DNA of 64,000 nt from Massilia rhizosphaerae (GTDB lineage Bacteria; Pseudomonadota; Gammaproteobacteria; Burkholderiales; Burkholderiaceae_D). The notes under the pieces were generated by a model. It had not been told where the DNA came from, searched no databases, and saw only the letters and a list, made by a program, of their open reading frames with translations. This document shows, piece after piece, positions 25,999 to 35,004 of the stretch (the first letter of the stretch is position 1; the number at the start of each line of letters is the position of its first letter). The DNA lies in contig NZ_JADKYX010000003.1 in NCBI RefSeq assembly GCF_016093545.1, forward strand, positions 408,977-472,976, given 5' to 3'. Both the position numbers and the translations under genes were made by a program.

Positions 25999-27477
25999 AT
26001 GGTCCTGGACGACTACCGGACGCCCCGCGCCGCGCCGCTCGCCCATGTGCGGCGGCATCCGTTCATCTACCTGTCGCTCGTACTGCACGCGGTGCCGCTC
26101 GTCGTGCTGTACCACCTGGGCAGCCAGCGCATCGAGCGCGCCCAATTCGACCGGGAACAACGGTTGATCGAATCGGGCGATCGGCTGACGGCGCAGGCTC
26201 GCCTGGAAAAGCGCGTGCACGACATGGAACGGATCAAGTCCCTGCTCGAGCAAAGCGCGGCGGCGGGCGGTGCGGAGAAGAAAGCGCCGCCCGGTGCGCG
26301 CAAGGACGACGACGTGCAGTTCAGCGCGCAGCCGAAGGCGCCGGAAGCATTGCTGAAACAGGCCAGGGAACTGTCGCGCAAGATCGACGACATCGAGCGC
26401 GACATCAAGGCCGAACGGCTCGCGCAACTCCTTCACATCCCCAAGGAACAGGCGCTGAAACAAGTCGAGGCGACGCGCAAGCCTGAGGCGCCGCCCGGCG
26501 CGGCACCGAAGACCGCCGCCGATGCGGCCGCGCAGATCGAACGACTCGAAGCGAAGGCGCGCGACGTGCTGGAACAGCGCCGCCGGCAATTGGAGCAGCA
26601 GCAGAACGGCATCCAGGTCGCGGCGCGCGCGCCGCATGCGGCCGATGCGGCCGGTGCGGCCGGTGCGGGGCCGGGCGGTGCCGACAAAGGCGGTTCGAAC
26701 GGCAACGGCAAGGCGGACGGGAACGGCCAGGGCGGGCAGGGCGGGCAGGGCGGGCAGGGCGGGGGGCAAGGGAAGAACGGCGGCGCGGGCATGACCGTGC
26801 TGGACCGGATCGCCGCGTTCGCGAATCCCGACCTGCCGGATCGCGCGACGCAGGCGTACGCCGGCCGCGGGGGCTTCATCTTCGACGGCGGCGTCGGGCA
26901 CGTTCCCGCTGTCGACGCCGCGACCATGGTCAAGGGCGCGGGCCGGATTCTCGGCCCCGGCGGCGCCTATGCGAATCGTGTCTGGGTCAACAGCTGGTAT
27001 GTGATCGGCCCGTTCGCCGGCAAGCATGGCGACGGCCTGTTTTCGAATGACCGCTATCCGCCCGAGCAGGGCGTGGAGCTGGACGCCGCCTATCGCGGCA
27101 AGGACGGACGCCTGGTCAAATGGGACTACGTCGACATGGCGCGCTACCCGCTGATGCCGCCCGTGCCCGCGGAAGACGCCGTGTATTACGGCTATACGGA
27201 GCTGATGGTCGATGAGGAACAGGACTTGACGATCTGGGTCGGCGCCGACGACGATGCGCAGCTGTGGCTCAACGACAGGCTGGTCTGGGCCGGCGGTAAC
27301 TCCGACAAGGCATGGTTCTTCCAGCGGGTCTACGACACGGCGAACACGTTCGTGCGCGACTACAACCTGAGCGAAGGCAAGCGCGTGGTGCACTTCAGGA
27401 AGGGCCGCAACAAGCTGTTCTTCAAGCTGTCGAACGGCCCGACCCGCTTGTTCTTTTCGCTGGTCCTGACGAAATGA
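25999..27477 (+). CDS. TonB-position protein: anchor, coiled coil, Gly-rich hinge and sugar-binding-like sandwich
   Basis: A 492-residue protein starting two bases after the ExbD stop. One transmembrane helix near residues 22-40 (YLSLVLHAVPLVVLYHLG) is followed by a long Lys/Glu/Gln coiled coil (to ~215), then a hinge of repeated GGQGGQG. The last ~190 residues contain WYVIGPFAGKHGDG, RYPPEQGVELDAAYRG, LTIWVGADDDAQLWLNDRLV and GRNKLFFKLSNG. That combination is the PA14/CBM-like beta-sandwich seen in many glycan-related proteins. Gene order and topology put it where TonB or TolA would be, but there is no TonB C-terminal domain. I infer a force-transmitting arm that grips a glycan or envelope partner. 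An earlier ATG at 25951 is possible but overlaps exbD. Confidence 0.7.
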   Translation: MVLDDYRTPRAAPLAHVRRHPFIYLSLVLHAVPLVVLYHLGSQRIERAQFDREQRLIESGDRLTAQARLEKRVHDMERIKSLLEQSAAAGGAEKKAPPGARKDDDVQFSAQPKAPEALLKQARELSRKIDDIERDIKAERLAQLLHIPKEQALKQVEATRKPEAPPGAAPKTAADAAAQIERLEAKARDVLEQRRRQLEQQQNGIQVAARAPHAADAAGAAGAGPGGADKGGSNGNGKADGNGQGGQGGQGGQGGGQGKNGGAGMTVLDRIAAFANPDLPDRATQAYAGRGGFIFDGGVGHVPAVDAATMVKGAGRILGPGGAYANRVWVNSWYVIGPFAGKHGDGLFSNDRYPPEQGVELDAAYRGKDGRLVKWDYVDMARYPLMPPVPAEDAVYYGYTELMVDEEQDLTIWVGADDDAQLWLNDRLVWAGGNSDKAWFFQRVYDTANTFVRDYNLSEGKRVVHFRKGRNKLFFKLSNGPTRLFFSLVLTK

Positions 27478-27554
27478 TCGGCCGCCGGGCTTGAGCGTGC
27501 AGCGTTACGTCGGGCCCGAGATGAGCGCCACCGGCCGGGAGAATGCCGTTGTCA

Positions 27555-27568
27555 TGCACGATTGTGCA
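27555..27568. promoter_or_regulatory. Operator-like palindrome upstream of cupin gene
   Basis: TGCAC-GATT-GTGCA is a perfect palindrome 47 bases before the cupin start, where a regulator could sit on the promoter. No regulator gene is adjacent. Confidence 0.35.
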
Positions 27569-27615
27569 AGACCCGCGGTCGCGTTCGCGCGACAATGGGG
27601 TTTTCATCGGGAGAC

Positions 27616-27975
27616 ATGATGCACGCCGCAATCGACCTGGCCGCCAAGCTGGTCACCTTCACGGAAGCCTTTCAACCCCGCACGGTGGCCCTGTTCAACG
27701 GCCACGACGTGATGGTCGCGAAGCTGCGGGGCGAGTACCACTGGCACGTCCACGACACGACCGACGACTTTTTCCTCGTGCTCGCCGGCCGCGTCGACAT
27801 CGACCTCGAGGACGGCTCGACGGTGACGCTGGAGCCCGGCCAGATGTTCGTCGTCCCGAAAGGCGTGCGGCATCGGCCGCGTGCGCACGGGGAGGCGCAC
27901 ATCCTGCTCATCGAGCCGACGGGCACGCCGAACAGCGGCGATCCGCTGACGGCCGCGCCGCGCCGGGTCATCTGA
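27616..27975 (+). CDS. Small cupin-domain protein
   Basis: 119 residues, a single cupin barrel. Motif 1 is EYHWHVHDTTDDFFLVLAG with the metal-binding His-x-His and Glu-like Asp; motif 2 is PGQMFVVPKGVRHRPRA. Small cupins of this type bind a metal and either catalyse or sense small molecules; the substrate cannot be told. ATG at 27616 (or 27619) follows GGGAG at normal distance. It converges with nth across 18 bases. Confidence 0.85.
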   Translation: MMHAAIDLAAKLVTFTEAFQPRTVALFNGHDVMVAKLRGEYHWHVHDTTDDFFLVLAGRVDIDLEDGSTVTLEPGQMFVVPKGVRHRPRAHGEAHILLIEPTGTPNSGDPLTAAPRRVI

Positions 27976-27993
27976 TTCGCGCGCCGGCGGCGG

Positions 27994-28641
27994 TCACGCG
28001 TCGGCCGGCGCCGGCGTCTTGTCCTTGTACTCGCACAGGTCGTTGATGATGCAGTTCCAGCACTTGGGCTTGCGCGCCACGCACGTGTAGCGGCCGTGCA
28101 GGATCAGCCAGTGGTGCGCGTCGTGCAGGAATTCCTTCGGCACGAATTTCAGCAGCTTGCGTTCGACTTCGTCGACGTTCTTGCCGGGCGCGATCCTGGT
28201 GCGGTTCGCGACGCGGAAGATGTGCGTGTCGACGGCCATCGTCGGCTCGCCGAACGCCGTGTTCAGCACGACGTTCGCCGTCTTGCGGCCCACGCCGGGC
28301 AGCGCTTCCAGCGCCTCGCGCGAACGCGGCACTTCGCCGCCGTACTGGTTGACGAGGATCTCGCACGTGGCGATGACGTTCTTCGCCTTGTTGTTGTACA
28401 GGCCGATCGTCGAGATATAGGTCTTGAGTTCGTCCAGGCCCAGGTCGAGGATGGCCTGCGGCGTGTTCGCCACCGGATACAGGCGGCGCGTGGCCTTGTT
28501 GACGCCCACGTCCGTCGATTGCGCCGACAGCAGCACGGCGATCAGGAGTTCGAACGGCGTCGTGTATTCGAGTTCGGTGGTGGGATGCGGGTTGGCGTCG
28601 CGAAAGCGCGTGAAGATCTCGTAGCGTTTGGCGGGATTCAT
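27994..28641 (-). CDS. nth: Endonuclease III
   Basis: A 215-residue base-excision repair glycosylase/AP lyase for oxidised pyrimidines. Helix-hairpin-helix LPGVGRKTANVVL with the catalytic Lys at 120, catalytic Asp at 138 in AVDTHIFR, and the iron-sulphur loop C-x6-C-x2-C-x5-C (CVARKPKCWNCIINDLC). Numbering matches the E. coli enzyme. It starts seven bases after rsxB, the usual rsx/rnf-nth linkage. Confidence 0.97.
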   Translation of the reverse strand: MNPAKRYEIFTRFRDANPHPTTELEYTTPFELLIAVLLSAQSTDVGVNKATRRLYPVANTPQAILDLGLDELKTYISTIGLYNNKAKNVIATCEILVNQYGGEVPRSREALEALPGVGRKTANVVLNTAFGEPTMAVDTHIFRVANRTRIAPGKNVDEVERKLLKFVPKEFLHDAHHWLILHGRYTCVARKPKCWNCIINDLCEYKDKTPAPADA

Positions 28642-28648
28642 CGATGCG

Positions 28649-29335
28649 TCAGTCTTTCTTGTCCGGGGCGGCTTTCTGTTTCGCGCGCTCGATTGCTGCG
28701 GCGATGATCGCGCGCTTGCGTTCTTTCTCCGCCAGTTCTTCGGCCGTATTCGTTTCTTCCGCCGTCACGGCGCGCATCTTTTCCACGGCCTTGGCCGCCA
28801 GGCGCGCATCGTTTTCTTCCTTTTCGCGGCGCAGGCGCGCCGTGCGGAAGTCGTGGCGGGCGCGGGCGTCGTCGGCCAGTTCCTGCGACCACGCGGCCCA
28901 GCCGGTGGGCTCGCTCGCCGGGTCGTCCGTGCGCGGGATCATGGCGATGCAGTCGACCGGGCAGGGCGCCACGCACAGGTCGCAGCCCGTGCACAGGCTG
29001 GGCAGGATCGTGTGCATCTGCTTCGGGGCGCCGAGGATCGCGTCGACCGGGCAGGCCTGGATGCACAAGGTGCAGCCGATGCACAGGCTTTCGTCGATGA
29101 ACGCGACGGGACGCGGCCGCTCGACGCCGTTGGCCGGATTGATCGGGATGACGGGGCGGCCGGTGAGGCGCGCCAGCCGCGCGACGCCTTCCAGGCCGCC
29201 CGGCGGGCACTGGTTGATCTCGGCCTCGCCGCGCGCGATCGCTTCCGCGTACGGACGGCAGGCGGGATAGCCGCACTTGGTGCATTGGGTCTGCGGCAGC
29301 AGGTCTTCGATCTGGTCGGCGAGCGTCTTGGTCAC
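28649..29335 (-). CDS. rsxB: RnfB/RsxB-like iron-sulphur electron transfer protein
   Basis: 228 residues. The N-terminal [4Fe-4S] site is [20 protein letters not shown] with a later Cys in INQCPPGG. Two ferredoxin clusters follow, [16 protein letters not shown] and [16 protein letters not shown]. The last ~75 residues are a charged Lys/Glu helix. Unlike E. coli RsxB there is no N-terminal membrane helix, and the other rsx genes are absent, which is common in betaproteobacteria where the gene stands alone with nth. It may reduce the iron-sulphur cluster of a repair or regulator protein. Confidence 0.88.
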   Translation of the reverse strand: MTKTLADQIEDLLPQTQCTKCGYPACRPYAEAIARGEAEINQCPPGGLEGVARLARLTGRPVIPINPANGVERPRPVAFIDESLCIGCTLCIQACPVDAILGAPKQMHTILPSLCTGCDLCVAPCPVDCIAMIPRTDDPASEPTGWAAWSQELADDARARHDFRTARLRREKEENDARLAAKAVEKMRAVTAEETNTAEELAEKERKRAIIAAAIERAKQKAAPDKKD

Positions 29336-29477
29336 GGCGATGCAACTTCGAAACTGGTTAAACCGTCATTATCCGCTAAAAGCCCGGCCGCGTCGAAATG
29401 CCGCGCCGGACATCTTGAACCCGGCGGAGATCTGCTCTAGACTTGACGGACACACAACCGAAGAAAGGAGGGCCATC

Positions 29478-29531
29478 GTGAACACCGCATTCCCGCCGAG
29501 CGCACACGAGGCCCGACTTCCGTCATGTTGA
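29478..29531 (+). CDS. Possible 17-residue leader peptide
   Basis: GTG at 29478 is preceded by AAAGGAGGG at ideal distance, one of the strongest ribosome sites in the window, and opens a 17-codon frame ending at 29531. It lies 51 bases before a VOC gene. It could be a leader peptide that couples or regulates that gene, or a remnant of a longer frame. No start consensus or rare-codon pattern was seen. Confidence 0.35.
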   Translation: MNTAFPPSAHEARLPSC

Positions 29532-29582
29532 CCGCATGATGCCGCTCGGTGGGCCTGTCTACCCATCATCAAGCGAGCAACC

Positions 29583-29999
29583 ATGCAAGCAATACCTACC
29601 TTGTACTTTCCGGGCGCGTGCGACCTGGCCCTGTCCTTCTACCGCGACGCCGTCGGCGCCGACATCCTGTTCCACCACCGCGTCGGCGACATCGTCGACG
29701 CCGCCCACGTCAGGCCCGGCACGGCGCATCTCACGTTGCGCGCGGGCCTCGTCATCGGCGGCGTCCGCTTTTATCTTGCCGGCGGCCACGGCGTCGGAAC
29801 CGGCTTCCAGGGCGTGTCGCTGACGCTGTCCTGCGCGTCGGCAGACGAGGCCGAACGGATGCTGGCGGCGCTGGCCGACGGCGGCGCCGTGCAGATGCCG
29901 CTGCGCGCGACGGCGTGGGCCGAGGTGTTCGGCACCGTCGTCGACCGCTTCGGCCTGCACTGGATCATCGAGGCCGGCAAGCGGCACGACGCGGCCTGA
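29583..29999 (+). CDS. PhnB-like VOC-family protein
   Basis: 138 residues of the glyoxalase/PhnB subgroup: IPTLYFPGACDLALSFYRDAVG at the start, then LRAGLVIGGVRFYLAGG and the end piece VFGTVVDRFGLHWIIE, which is the classic PhnB ending (DxFGxxWxI). Members bind small ligands or confer resistance; the metal ligands seen in true glyoxalases are not obvious. It stands alone, divergent from rsxB. Confidence 0.85.
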   Translation: MQAIPTLYFPGACDLALSFYRDAVGADILFHHRVGDIVDAAHVRPGTAHLTLRAGLVIGGVRFYLAGGHGVGTGFQGVSLTLSCASADEAERMLAALADGGAVQMPLRATAWAEVFGTVVDRFGLHWIIEAGKRHDAA

Positions 30000-30174
30000 T
30001 CGCTTACACTGGGTGGGTGAACAACTTGCCCATGTGTATCCGATGACATCGATGTTGCCCAACCTTTCCCGCCGCCTGTGCGCGGCGGTGCGGGACCGGG
30101 CAGCCGGTGGCCAGCGGGCGCTGGCTGGGCGACGAGTTGCAGCGGTATCGGGCCGCGCACGGCGCCGCCAAATG

Positions 30175-30203
30175 AAAAATGCCGCGGCACGGGCCGCGGC
30201 ATT
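30175..30203 (-). terminator. Terminator of phaZ
   Basis: A perfect stem, AATGCCGCGGC with its complement around an ACGG loop, followed on the minus strand by a T run. It lies 20 bases after the phaZ stop. Confidence 0.8.
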
Positions 30204-30223
30204 GTGAGGACTGCTGAGCGAAC

Positions 30224-31459
30224 TCAGGCGTTTTTGCGGATGAACTCGCCGATCATCGGGCAGATGATCTCGCGCCAGCGGCGGCCCGAGAAGATGCCGT
30301 AGTGGCCGCATTTCGGCGCCGTGAACTGCTGCTGCTTGGCGGCCGGGATGCCCGTGCACAGCTCGTGCGCCGCGTGCGTCTGGCCGGCGCCGGAGATGTC
30401 GTCCAGCTCGCCTTCGATGGTGAACAGCGCGACGTCCTTGATGTCCTGCGGACGCACGAGCTGGCCGCCCACTTCCCACGTGCCCTTGGGCAGGCGGTAT
30501 TCCTGGAATACCGTCTTGATCGTTTCCAGGTAATACTCGGCCGGCATGTCGAGGACGGCGTTGTATTCGTCGTAGAACTTGCGGTGCGCTTCCGCCGAAT
30601 CGTCGTCGCCGCGCACCAGGTGCTGGTAGAACTCGCGGTGGCTCTGGGCGTGGCGGCCCGGGTTCATGGCGATGAAGCCGGCATGCTGCAGGAAGCCCGG
30701 ATAGACTTTGCGGCCGAAGCCCGGGTAATTGCCCGGCACGGCATAGATCACCGTGTTCTCGAACCACGAGTACGGCTTTTCGGCGGCCAGGTCGTTGACG
30801 GCCGTCGGCGATTTGCGCGGGTCGATCGGGCCGCCCATCATGACCATCGTCTTGGGCAGCTTGGGATCCTTGTTCGTCGCCATCAGCGAGATCGCGGCCA
30901 GCACCGGCACCGTCGGCTGGCACACGGAGATGACGTGCACGTCCGGGCCCAGGTGGCGGATGAAGTCCTGGACGTAGAAAATATAGTCGTCCAGGTGGAA
31001 CGGGCCGTCCGACATCGGCACCATGCGCGCGTCGACCCAGTCGGTGATGTAGACGTCCTGGTCCGGCAGCAGGGCGCGGACGGTGTCGCGCAGCAGGGTC
31101 GCATGGTGGCCCGACAACGGGGCCACGACGAGCACCGTCGGCTGTTTGAGCGCGGCGAAGTCGCCTTCGCTCATGTCTTTTTTGAAATGCAGCAGCTTGC
31201 AGAACGGTTTGCTGACGACCGTTTGTTCGACGATGCCGACCGTCTTCCCGTCGATGATGGTCGAAGTCAGGCCGAAACCAGGTTTCTCATAGTCCTTGCC
31301 GAGGCGGTACATCAGCTCGTAGCCGGCAGCGATACGCTGCGAGAACGGGGTGTGCGCGAACGGTGAGACCGGATTCGAAAACAGTTTGGCAGAGGCATCG
31401 GCCCACTGCATCAGCGGGTTCAGGAAGGAGCGTTGCATCTCGTGCAGTTGGTAAAGCAT
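30224..31459 (-). CDS. phaZ: Intracellular polyhydroxyalkanoate depolymerase
   Basis: A 411-residue esterase that mobilises stored poly-3-hydroxybutyrate from granules. The N-terminus MLYQLHEMQRSFLNPLMQWA and the nucleophile segment VISVCQPTVPVLA with Cys180 in place of the usual serine are hallmarks of the PhaZa type from Ralstonia. The closing EGELDDISGAGQTHAA and APKCGHYGIFSG supply Asp and His of the triad. No signal peptide, so cytoplasmic. A PHA granule protein gene lies 4 kb away (35266). Confidence 0.95.
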   Translation of the reverse strand: MLYQLHEMQRSFLNPLMQWADASAKLFSNPVSPFAHTPFSQRIAAGYELMYRLGKDYEKPGFGLTSTIIDGKTVGIVEQTVVSKPFCKLLHFKKDMSEGDFAALKQPTVLVVAPLSGHHATLLRDTVRALLPDQDVYITDWVDARMVPMSDGPFHLDDYIFYVQDFIRHLGPDVHVISVCQPTVPVLAAISLMATNKDPKLPKTMVMMGGPIDPRKSPTAVNDLAAEKPYSWFENTVIYAVPGNYPGFGRKVYPGFLQHAGFIAMNPGRHAQSHREFYQHLVRGDDDSAEAHRKFYDEYNAVLDMPAEYYLETIKTVFQEYRLPKGTWEVGGQLVRPQDIKDVALFTIEGELDDISGAGQTHAAHELCTGIPAAKQQQFTAPKCGHYGIFSGRRWREIICPMIGEFIRKNA

Positions 31460-31641
31460 AATTTATTCCTTCATGACTCTGTGCGCGCTTGAAATCGTTT
31501 GCGCAACGTGTTCGGTCAATTATAGGCTCATTCGGCTTGGCGGTGGGCAACAGCGAGCCCGAGTCGCAAACTGTTTATTACTGCATTGCAGCATTTGTAT
31601 CACAGTTGTCCGCGCCCGGTTCGTTAAGTGCAGTACATAAG

Positions 31642-31670
31642 AAAAATGCCCCGCGTCGGCGGGGCATTTT
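31642..31670. terminator. Bidirectional terminator after ferredoxin reductase gene
   Basis: GCCCCGC-GTCG-GCGGGGC stem flanked by AAAAAT on one side and ATTTT on the other. It ends the reductase transcript on the minus strand, 31 bases after its stop; the phaZ promoter region lies beyond. Confidence 0.85.
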
Positions 31671-31700
31671 CGTGGTGTGAGGCTTACGGAACGGCTGGTG

Positions 31701-32798
31701 TCAGTCGAACACGGGCGTCTCGACGCCGAGGATCTTGTGCAGTTTCGGCGACGTCGTCGTGTACTGCATGTGGATCTTCTTGTCCGGGAAGATGTACGGC
31801 GCGGCGCCGAAGGCGGCCAGCGCGGCTTCGTGGAAGCCCGACAGGATCAGCTTCTTCTTGCCCGGGTAGGTGTTGATGTCGCCCACGGCGAAGATGCCCG
31901 GCACGTTGGTCTCGAACTTTTCGGTGTCCATGACCTTCAGCTGGCGGCGCTCGATGTCCAGGCCCCATTCGGCGATCGGGCCCAGCTTCGGCGACAGGCC
32001 GAAGAACACCATCAGCATGTCCAGCGGCACGCGGCGGGTGACGCCGTCGGCGCCGGTGACCTTGACTTCGGACAGCTGGCCGTCCTTCTCGTCGAAGCCG
32101 GTGACCTGGCCGATGATCAGCTGCATTTCGTAGTCTTCGCACAGCTGCTTCATCTTGGCGACGGAAGCGGGCGCGGCGCGGAAGTCTTCGCGACGGTGCA
32201 CCAGCACGACGGATTCGGCCTTGCCGACGAAGTTCAGGGCCCAGTCCAGGGCGGAGTCGCCGCCGCCGCAGATGACGAGGTTCTTGCCTTCGAACAGGCT
32301 CGGATCCTTGACGCGGTAGAACAGCTGGCTGTTGTCGAACTTCTCGATGCCGTCCACCTTGATCGTGCGCGCCTGGAACGAGCCGACGCCGGCCGCGATG
32401 AAGATGGTCTTGGTGATGAAGCGGGTGCCGGTCGACGTTTCGACGTTGAAGCGGTGGTCTTCGCGACGCTGGACGGTGGTGACTTCCTGGCCCAGGTGGA
32501 AGGTCGGCTCGAACGGTTCGATCTGCTTGAGCAGGTTGTCGGTCAGTTCCTGGCCCGTGCAGACGGGCACGGCCGGGATGTCGTAGATCGGCTTGTCCGG
32601 ATACAGCTCCACGCACTGGCCGCCGACGGCCGGCAGCGAATCGATCACGTGGGCTTTGATCTCCAGCAGGCCCAGCTCGAACACCTGGAACAGGCCGACC
32701 GGGCCCGCGCCGATGATCACGGCATCGGCTTCGATGGCGCCGGCAAAGGAGCTGTTGGGAGCGATGGTGCCCACTTCGGGGGTGGCACTGATAGTCAT
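31701..32798 (-). CDS. Ferredoxin/flavodoxin-NADP reductase, thioredoxin-reductase type
   Basis: 365 residues. FAD site [20 protein letters not shown] with [25 protein letters not shown] site [19 protein letters not shown] followed by [10 protein letters not shown], and the C-terminal FAD contact [20 protein letters not shown]. There is no redox CxxC, which marks the TrxR-like ferredoxin-NADP reductases. It passes electrons between NADPH and ferredoxin; fdxA, 121 bases upstream on the same strand, is the likely partner. Confidence 0.93.
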   Translation of the reverse strand: MTISATPEVGTIAPNSSFAGAIEADAVIIGAGPVGLFQVFELGLLEIKAHVIDSLPAVGGQCVELYPDKPIYDIPAVPVCTGQELTDNLLKQIEPFEPTFHLGQEVTTVQRREDHRFNVETSTGTRFITKTIFIAAGVGSFQARTIKVDGIEKFDNSQLFYRVKDPSLFEGKNLVICGGGDSALDWALNFVGKAESVVLVHRREDFRAAPASVAKMKQLCEDYEMQLIIGQVTGFDEKDGQLSEVKVTGADGVTRRVPLDMLMVFFGLSPKLGPIAEWGLDIERRQLKVMDTEKFETNVPGIFAVGDINTYPGKKKLILSGFHEAALAAFGAAPYIFPDKKIHMQYTTTSPKLHKILGVETPVFD

Positions 32799-32884
32799 TG
32801 CTAAGATTTCCTGTTATATGCAGTAGGTAGGCGAGGGCGGATAGTGTGCCACGAATGGCGCACGTCTGCCGGGACCGGCAAAGG

Positions 32885-32908
32885 ACGCCGGCCGCGGTGG
32901 GCCGGCGT
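32885..32908 (-). terminator. Hairpin downstream of fdxA
   Basis: ACGCCGGCC and GGCCGGCGT pair over a 6-base loop, 11 bases after the fdxA stop. No T run follows, so termination may be partial, letting some reading through into the reductase gene. Confidence 0.45.
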
Positions 32909-32919
32909 ACAGGGGCGTG

Positions 32920-33243
32920 TTAGCGGGCCAGTTGGTCCAGCTTGTTCTTGACGTCTTTCCACTCATCCGCGTCGGGCAGCGCCGCTTTCGTCTTGGTGAT
33001 CGACGGCCAGTTGCGCGCCAGGTCGGCGTTGATCTTGATGAATTGCTGCTGGTCCGACGGCACGTCTTCTTCCGCGTAGATCGCGTTGACCGGGCACTCC
33101 GCCACGCACACGGCGCAGTCGATGCACTCGTCCGGGTCAATGGCGAGGAAATTCGGGCCTTCCCGGAAACAATCTACCGGGCATACATCCACGCAATCGG
33201 TATAGCGACAACGGATGCACGATTCGGTGACAACGTGGGTCAT
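32920..33243 (-). CDS. fdxA: Seven-iron ferredoxin FdxA
   Basis: A 107-residue ferredoxin. The first cluster site is [18 protein letters not shown] (the 3Fe-4S variant CxxxxxxC) and the second is [16 protein letters not shown] (4Fe-4S). The C-terminal helix with [20 protein letters not shown] is typical of the Azotobacter-type FdxA. ATG at 33243 begins the conserved [13 protein letters not shown] soluble electron carrier, probably reduced by the adjacent FNR. Confidence 0.96.
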   Translation of the reverse strand: MTHVVTESCIRCRYTDCVDVCPVDCFREGPNFLAIDPDECIDCAVCVAECPVNAIYAEEDVPSDQQQFIKINADLARNWPSITKTKAALPDADEWKDVKNKLDQLAR

Positions 33244-33432
33244 AACAGTCCTATCAGTGAGTGGAAGCGGCGGCGTGTGATTATTTACTGAGAGCGTTCG
33301 CCGGACGCGGCAAAGCACTGTATTTTAGGGCAATTCTGCTCCTACGACAAATCAGGCTTATACACAATACACATAAGCAAATGTATTGGGTGTCGCCGCA
33401 CAGGCCCGGAAAACGGGCCCGTACGGCATGCC

Positions 33433-34980
33433 TCACGGCCGCGCGGACAGGTCCACGACGGCCGTCGTCGCGACGGCGGCGCCGGTGTCGTCCGTGACCG
33501 TGACGGTCTTGAGCGCCATCGCGGCCGACGTTTGCGTGGACGGGGCCGGCTCGCCGGCCGGCCCGGACCGTCCGTGTTCCGCGCACCAGTGCGCGAGCGC
33601 GTCCGCTTCCGCTTGCAGCAGGCGTTCGACGTCGTGGTATTCGGCCAGGTTCATCGTGCCGCAGCAGGCGCGCCGGTCCTGGCGCGCGCCCGGCGCGTCC
33701 GTCACGAGCGGCAGCAGGCGCAGGCCGGGCGGGTGGTCGCTCGACAGGCCGGCAGGCACCGCGAACACCTCGCGCTGGGCGAAGCGGTCGCGGATGGCGT
33801 TGACGACCGCCTGCGGTTTGCCGTCTTCCTGCGCAAGCCGCAGCATCTCGTTGGCCACGTCGGCGAACGTGGCGGCCGCGTCCGGGGCGGCGATCAGCGC
33901 GCGCAGCACGAGGCCGCGCAGCCAGCCGGCGACGCGGTGCAGCACGCTCGCGCAATCTTCCAGCGCGGGATTGCGCTCGAGGGCGAACACGTCGGCCAGG
34001 ATGTCGTAGACGGCGCCCGTGAACACCTGCGAGATCGCGTGCACCTCGGTGCCGGCCTGCGACAGGGTCAGGTCGTTGTCGGCATTGCGCAGGCCCGTCG
34101 TGCTGCCGAGGGCGAGGCCGAACTGCTCGGCGATGTCGGCCAGGAACGTCTTGTCGTGCAGGCGCGCCTTGGTCTGGGCGACGACGGCGTCGCACTGGTC
34201 GAGCTGGGACAGCGCGAGGAAGATCGCGGTCAGGTCGCCGAACGATTCGTGCAGGCCGCCCGTCTGCGGCCGATTGCCGGCCATCAGCCATTGCGGCTTG
34301 AGCCCGTCCAGCACCGCGTGCCCGGTCTCGTGCGAGACGATGTCGAACGAGCGGCAGGTGTAGATGCGGGCGGTTTCTCCGTTCGGGACGAAGTCGCCGA
34401 ATTTCAGGCAGGCCTGCGCGCGGCTGTAATAGGCGTTCATCACGTTCGGCAGGCCGTAGGGGTAGACCTGCAGCGGCGACGTGTCCGCGCTGCTGTTCCA
34501 TTGCCAGGGCAGGGGCATCGCGCTGCCCGCCGTCGACAGCGCGCGCTGGTACATCGTCAGCGTCTGGCGCACGACGGCGAACGTGTGGACGGCGTCGAAC
34601 TGCGGGGTGTCCGGCATCGCCACGAAGTCGCCGAACGCATTCGGTTCGACGGGCGGGATGCCGGAATCGCCGAGCACGATGCGGGCGTCGCGCGGTCCGG
34701 CCAGCACGACGCCGGGCAGGAAGACCTTGCGCGTGCCGATCTCGTCCACCGACGGGTCCTGCTTCCACATCAGCACGCGCGCGCCGGACGCATAGGGCAG
34801 CGGCACGTCGGGCGCCGGGTTCGCCTCGGACGGGGAGGCGCCGCCGGGACCGGCCAGCGGCCGCGGCCGGCCCGGCTGGTCGAGCAATTGGGCGGCCTTG
34901 CGGTGCTGGCGATAGGTGCTGCTCGGCGTCGGCACGAAGCCGACGGGCGGTGGGCGGCGGGTGGGTGTCGATGAGTCCAT
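33433..34980 (-). CDS. Thermolysin-fold metalloprotease without signal peptide
   Basis: 515 residues. The zinc site is SFDIVSHETGHAVLDGL (HExxH) and, 24 residues on, GGLHESFGDLTAIF, equal to the GxxxExxxD motif that gives thermolysin-type (M4) enzymes their third ligand. The central block MNAYYSRAQACLKFGDF before it also fits M4/M36 enzymes. The N-terminus is proline-rich with no export signal, so it may work inside the cell or leave by another route, as protealysin-like proteases do. The C-terminal ~140 residues have no known match. The neighbours give no hint of substrate. Confidence 0.7.
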   Translation of the reverse strand: MDSSTPTRRPPPVGFVPTPSSTYRQHRKAAQLLDQPGRPRPLAGPGGASPSEANPAPDVPLPYASGARVLMWKQDPSVDEIGTRKVFLPGVVLAGPRDARIVLGDSGIPPVEPNAFGDFVAMPDTPQFDAVHTFAVVRQTLTMYQRALSTAGSAMPLPWQWNSSADTSPLQVYPYGLPNVMNAYYSRAQACLKFGDFVPNGETARIYTCRSFDIVSHETGHAVLDGLKPQWLMAGNRPQTGGLHESFGDLTAIFLALSQLDQCDAVVAQTKARLHDKTFLADIAEQFGLALGSTTGLRNADNDLTLSQAGTEVHAISQVFTGAVYDILADVFALERNPALEDCASVLHRVAGWLRGLVLRALIAAPDAAATFADVANEMLRLAQEDGKPQAVVNAIRDRFAQREVFAVPAGLSSDHPPGLRLLPLVTDAPGARQDRRACCGTMNLAEYHDVERLLQAEADALAHWCAEHGRSGPAGEPAPSTQTSAAMALKTVTVTDDTGAAVATTAVVDLSARP

Positions 34981-35004
34981 GGTCGCTTCCTCCTTGATTT
35001 CACA

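Noticed and set aside
30004..30170. Possible gene remnant between the VOC gene and phaZ
   Set aside because: A short frame ends with ...GRWLGDELQRYRAAHGAAK just before the phaZ terminator and looks protein-like, but no start or family could be found.
33402..33420. GGCCCG-GAAAA-CGGGCC stem near the end of the protease gene
   Set aside because: Too short and without a T run on either strand to call a terminator.
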